This document shows positions 5,795 through 6,620 of a stretch of 6,620 nt of DNA, one piece after another. A program made the position numbers and the translations under genes. The notes beneath the pieces were generated by a model, which had not been told where the DNA came from, did not search any database, and worked only from the letters and a program-made list of their open reading frames with translations. This stretch comes from Bacteroidota bacterium. GTDB lineage: Bacteria; Bacteroidota; Bacteroidia; Chitinophagales; Chitinophagaceae. Position 1 is the stretch's first letter. Each line of letters begins with the position of its first letter. The stretch is taken from NCBI GenBank assembly GCA_023396345.1, contig JAEWWO010000364.1, positions 1 to 6,620 of the forward strand, read 5' to 3'.

Positions 5795-6538
5795 TTATCT
5801 TGTTTTCAACACTGAAATAGCCAGTGTATCAGCTTGTGTACCATTTACCAGTCCTCTTGCCCATACAGTGTAACTTCCACCTTGTTTCAGTTCTACATTG
5901 GTTCTGGATTTTCCTGTTTTATTTCCTGATTTTAATCTTATTGTAAGCGTTGCACTGGCAGCAGGGGTTACAACCTTATAAGGCGTTACACTCTTGAATG
6001 CTACATCTGTAGCCAGCGGCTGTGTGTTTGTGCTAACAGAGAAATCAATATTGCCCGCATCGGGACTAAGATTAATAAACTTAATGGCAGATTTTGTAGA
6101 ATCAATTACCTTAAGACTATCCTGCACCAGCATCAATTCTGCTTTGTTGGCACTGTCAACTACAAAAACTGAATAAACATTATTCGGTTTTAGCGCAAAT
6201 TGTTTAATGTGGTAAAACAGGTTGGTGCCTGCACGTGCTACACCAAAAGTTCTTGCTCCCGGATAAAATGCACGGTATGGCGTAGTAGTATTTTCATTGG
6301 TGGGGTATGCTGACGAAGTGTTATAAGGTAAGCGAGAAAGTACGTTCCCATAACGGCTGTCATAGTCTACAAATTCCAGCAAATCGTTTTTGGGCGAAGC
6401 ATGTATAAATGCAACTCCGGCAGCATCAATATCCACAGGAGGATTGTTGTCGTTTTTAAGACAACCTCCCAGAGTAAATATTCCCAGTAAAAACAAAGCA
6501 ATCATCGACGGTCTGTATATCGATTTTTTCATATTCAT
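5795..6538 (-). CDS. DUF4397-type lipoprotein, probably envelope-anchored
   Basis: Function unknown. The 247-residue product starts with a lipoprotein signal peptide: MKKSIYRP, a hydrophobic core (about 12-23) and the lipobox LGGC with the lipidated cysteine at C26. The mature part has two tandem units resembling the DUF4397 fold. The first begins AGVAFIHASPKNDLLEFVDY (40-59) and the second AIKFINLSPDAGNIDFSVST (151-170); each pairs an HASP/NLSP core with later strands such as NNVYSVFVVDS (119-129) and GGSYTVWARGL (220-230). The residues after the cysteine (LKNDNN) carry a lysine and an aspartate but are not a clear surface-export signal. ATG codons at 6538 and 6532 (M1 and M3) are both possible starts; either keeps the signal peptide. 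An AAAAGGAAAG stretch lies about 20 bases upstream, far for a Shine-Dalgarno site. The gene precedes the sigma gene on the same strand with a 75-bp gap, so co-transcription is possible but not shown. Confidence 0.82.
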   Translation of the reverse strand: MNMKKSIYRPSMIALFLLGIFTLGGCLKNDNNPPVDIDAAGVAFIHASPKNDLLEFVDYDSRYGNVLSRLPYNTSSAYPTNENTTTPYRAFYPGARTFGVARAGTNLFYHIKQFALKPNNVYSVFVVDSANKAELMLVQDSLKVIDSTKSAIKFINLSPDAGNIDFSVSTNTQPLATDVAFKSVTPYKVVTPAASATLTIRLKSGNKTGKSRTNVELKQGGSYTVWARGLVNGTQADTLAISVLKTR

Positions 6539-6572
6539 AATTATAATTTTTATAGTTTCTTTCCTTTTGGCT

Positions 6573-6580
6573 GAAAGATA
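6573..6580 (-). promoter_or_regulatory. Weak candidate -7 box for the lipoprotein gene
   Basis: On the minus strand this reads TATCTTTC, one mismatch from TAnnTTTG, and lies 34 bases upstream of the ATG at 6538. Transcription from it would give a leader of about 30 bases containing an A/G-rich AAAAGGAAAG stretch. An 8-bp palindrome AACCGGTT (6583-6590) lies directly upstream, in what would be the promoter spacer. No good -33 box was found at the usual distance. Confidence 0.2.
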
Positions 6581-6620
6581 GAAACCGGTTATTTAAAAAT
6601 ATCAGAAAGATTATTTTTTT

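Overview
The window is AT-rich, low-GC DNA that reads as a chromosomal segment of a Bacteroidota bacterium, most likely of the Chitinophagaceae/Sphingobacteria type. The evidence is a TonB-dependent receptor with a carboxypeptidase-regulatory-like N-terminus, a DUF4397-type lipoprotein, an ECF sigma factor followed by a membrane protein with a beta-barrel C-terminus, TAnnTTTG-like -7 boxes close to start codons, and a lack of strong Shine-Dalgarno sites. The placement comes from gene types and style, not from a database match.

Layout. Positions 1-263 (minus) hold the N-terminal 87 codons of an NAD kinase that runs off the left edge. It diverges across 86 bp from a deoxynucleoside kinase (350-982, plus). 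A 301-bp gene-free stretch (983-1283) follows, with an 8-bp-period tandem repeat right after the kinase stop and a GC-rich hairpin resembling interspersed Bacteroidota repeats. Next is an 832-residue TonB-dependent outer-membrane receptor (1284-3782, plus, TTG start). Only 40 bp, mostly a 7-bp-period AT tandem repeat, separate its stop from the stop of the convergent gene.

The right part is all on the minus strand. In transcription order it holds a lipoprotein (6538-5795), an ECF sigma factor (5719-5147, TTG start), and a 445-residue protein (5160-3823) overlapping the sigma gene by 14 bp. That protein has a short cytoplasmic N-terminus, one transmembrane helix, a roughly 158-residue Q/N-rich linker and a C-terminal outer-membrane beta-barrel-like domain.

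The most interesting system is this sigma/membrane-protein pair. Its architecture fits a dual-membrane-spanning anti-sigma factor: one polypeptide anchored in the inner membrane, crossing the periplasm by a disordered tether and ending in the outer membrane, so that outer-membrane state could directly control a sigma factor. A family of this kind has been described in Bacteroides thetaiotaomicron (recalled, not looked up), so the principle is known. This pair, its signal and its regulon appear uncharacterised. The nucleotide metabolism genes on the left look like ordinary housekeeping genes without a functional link to the envelope genes on the right.
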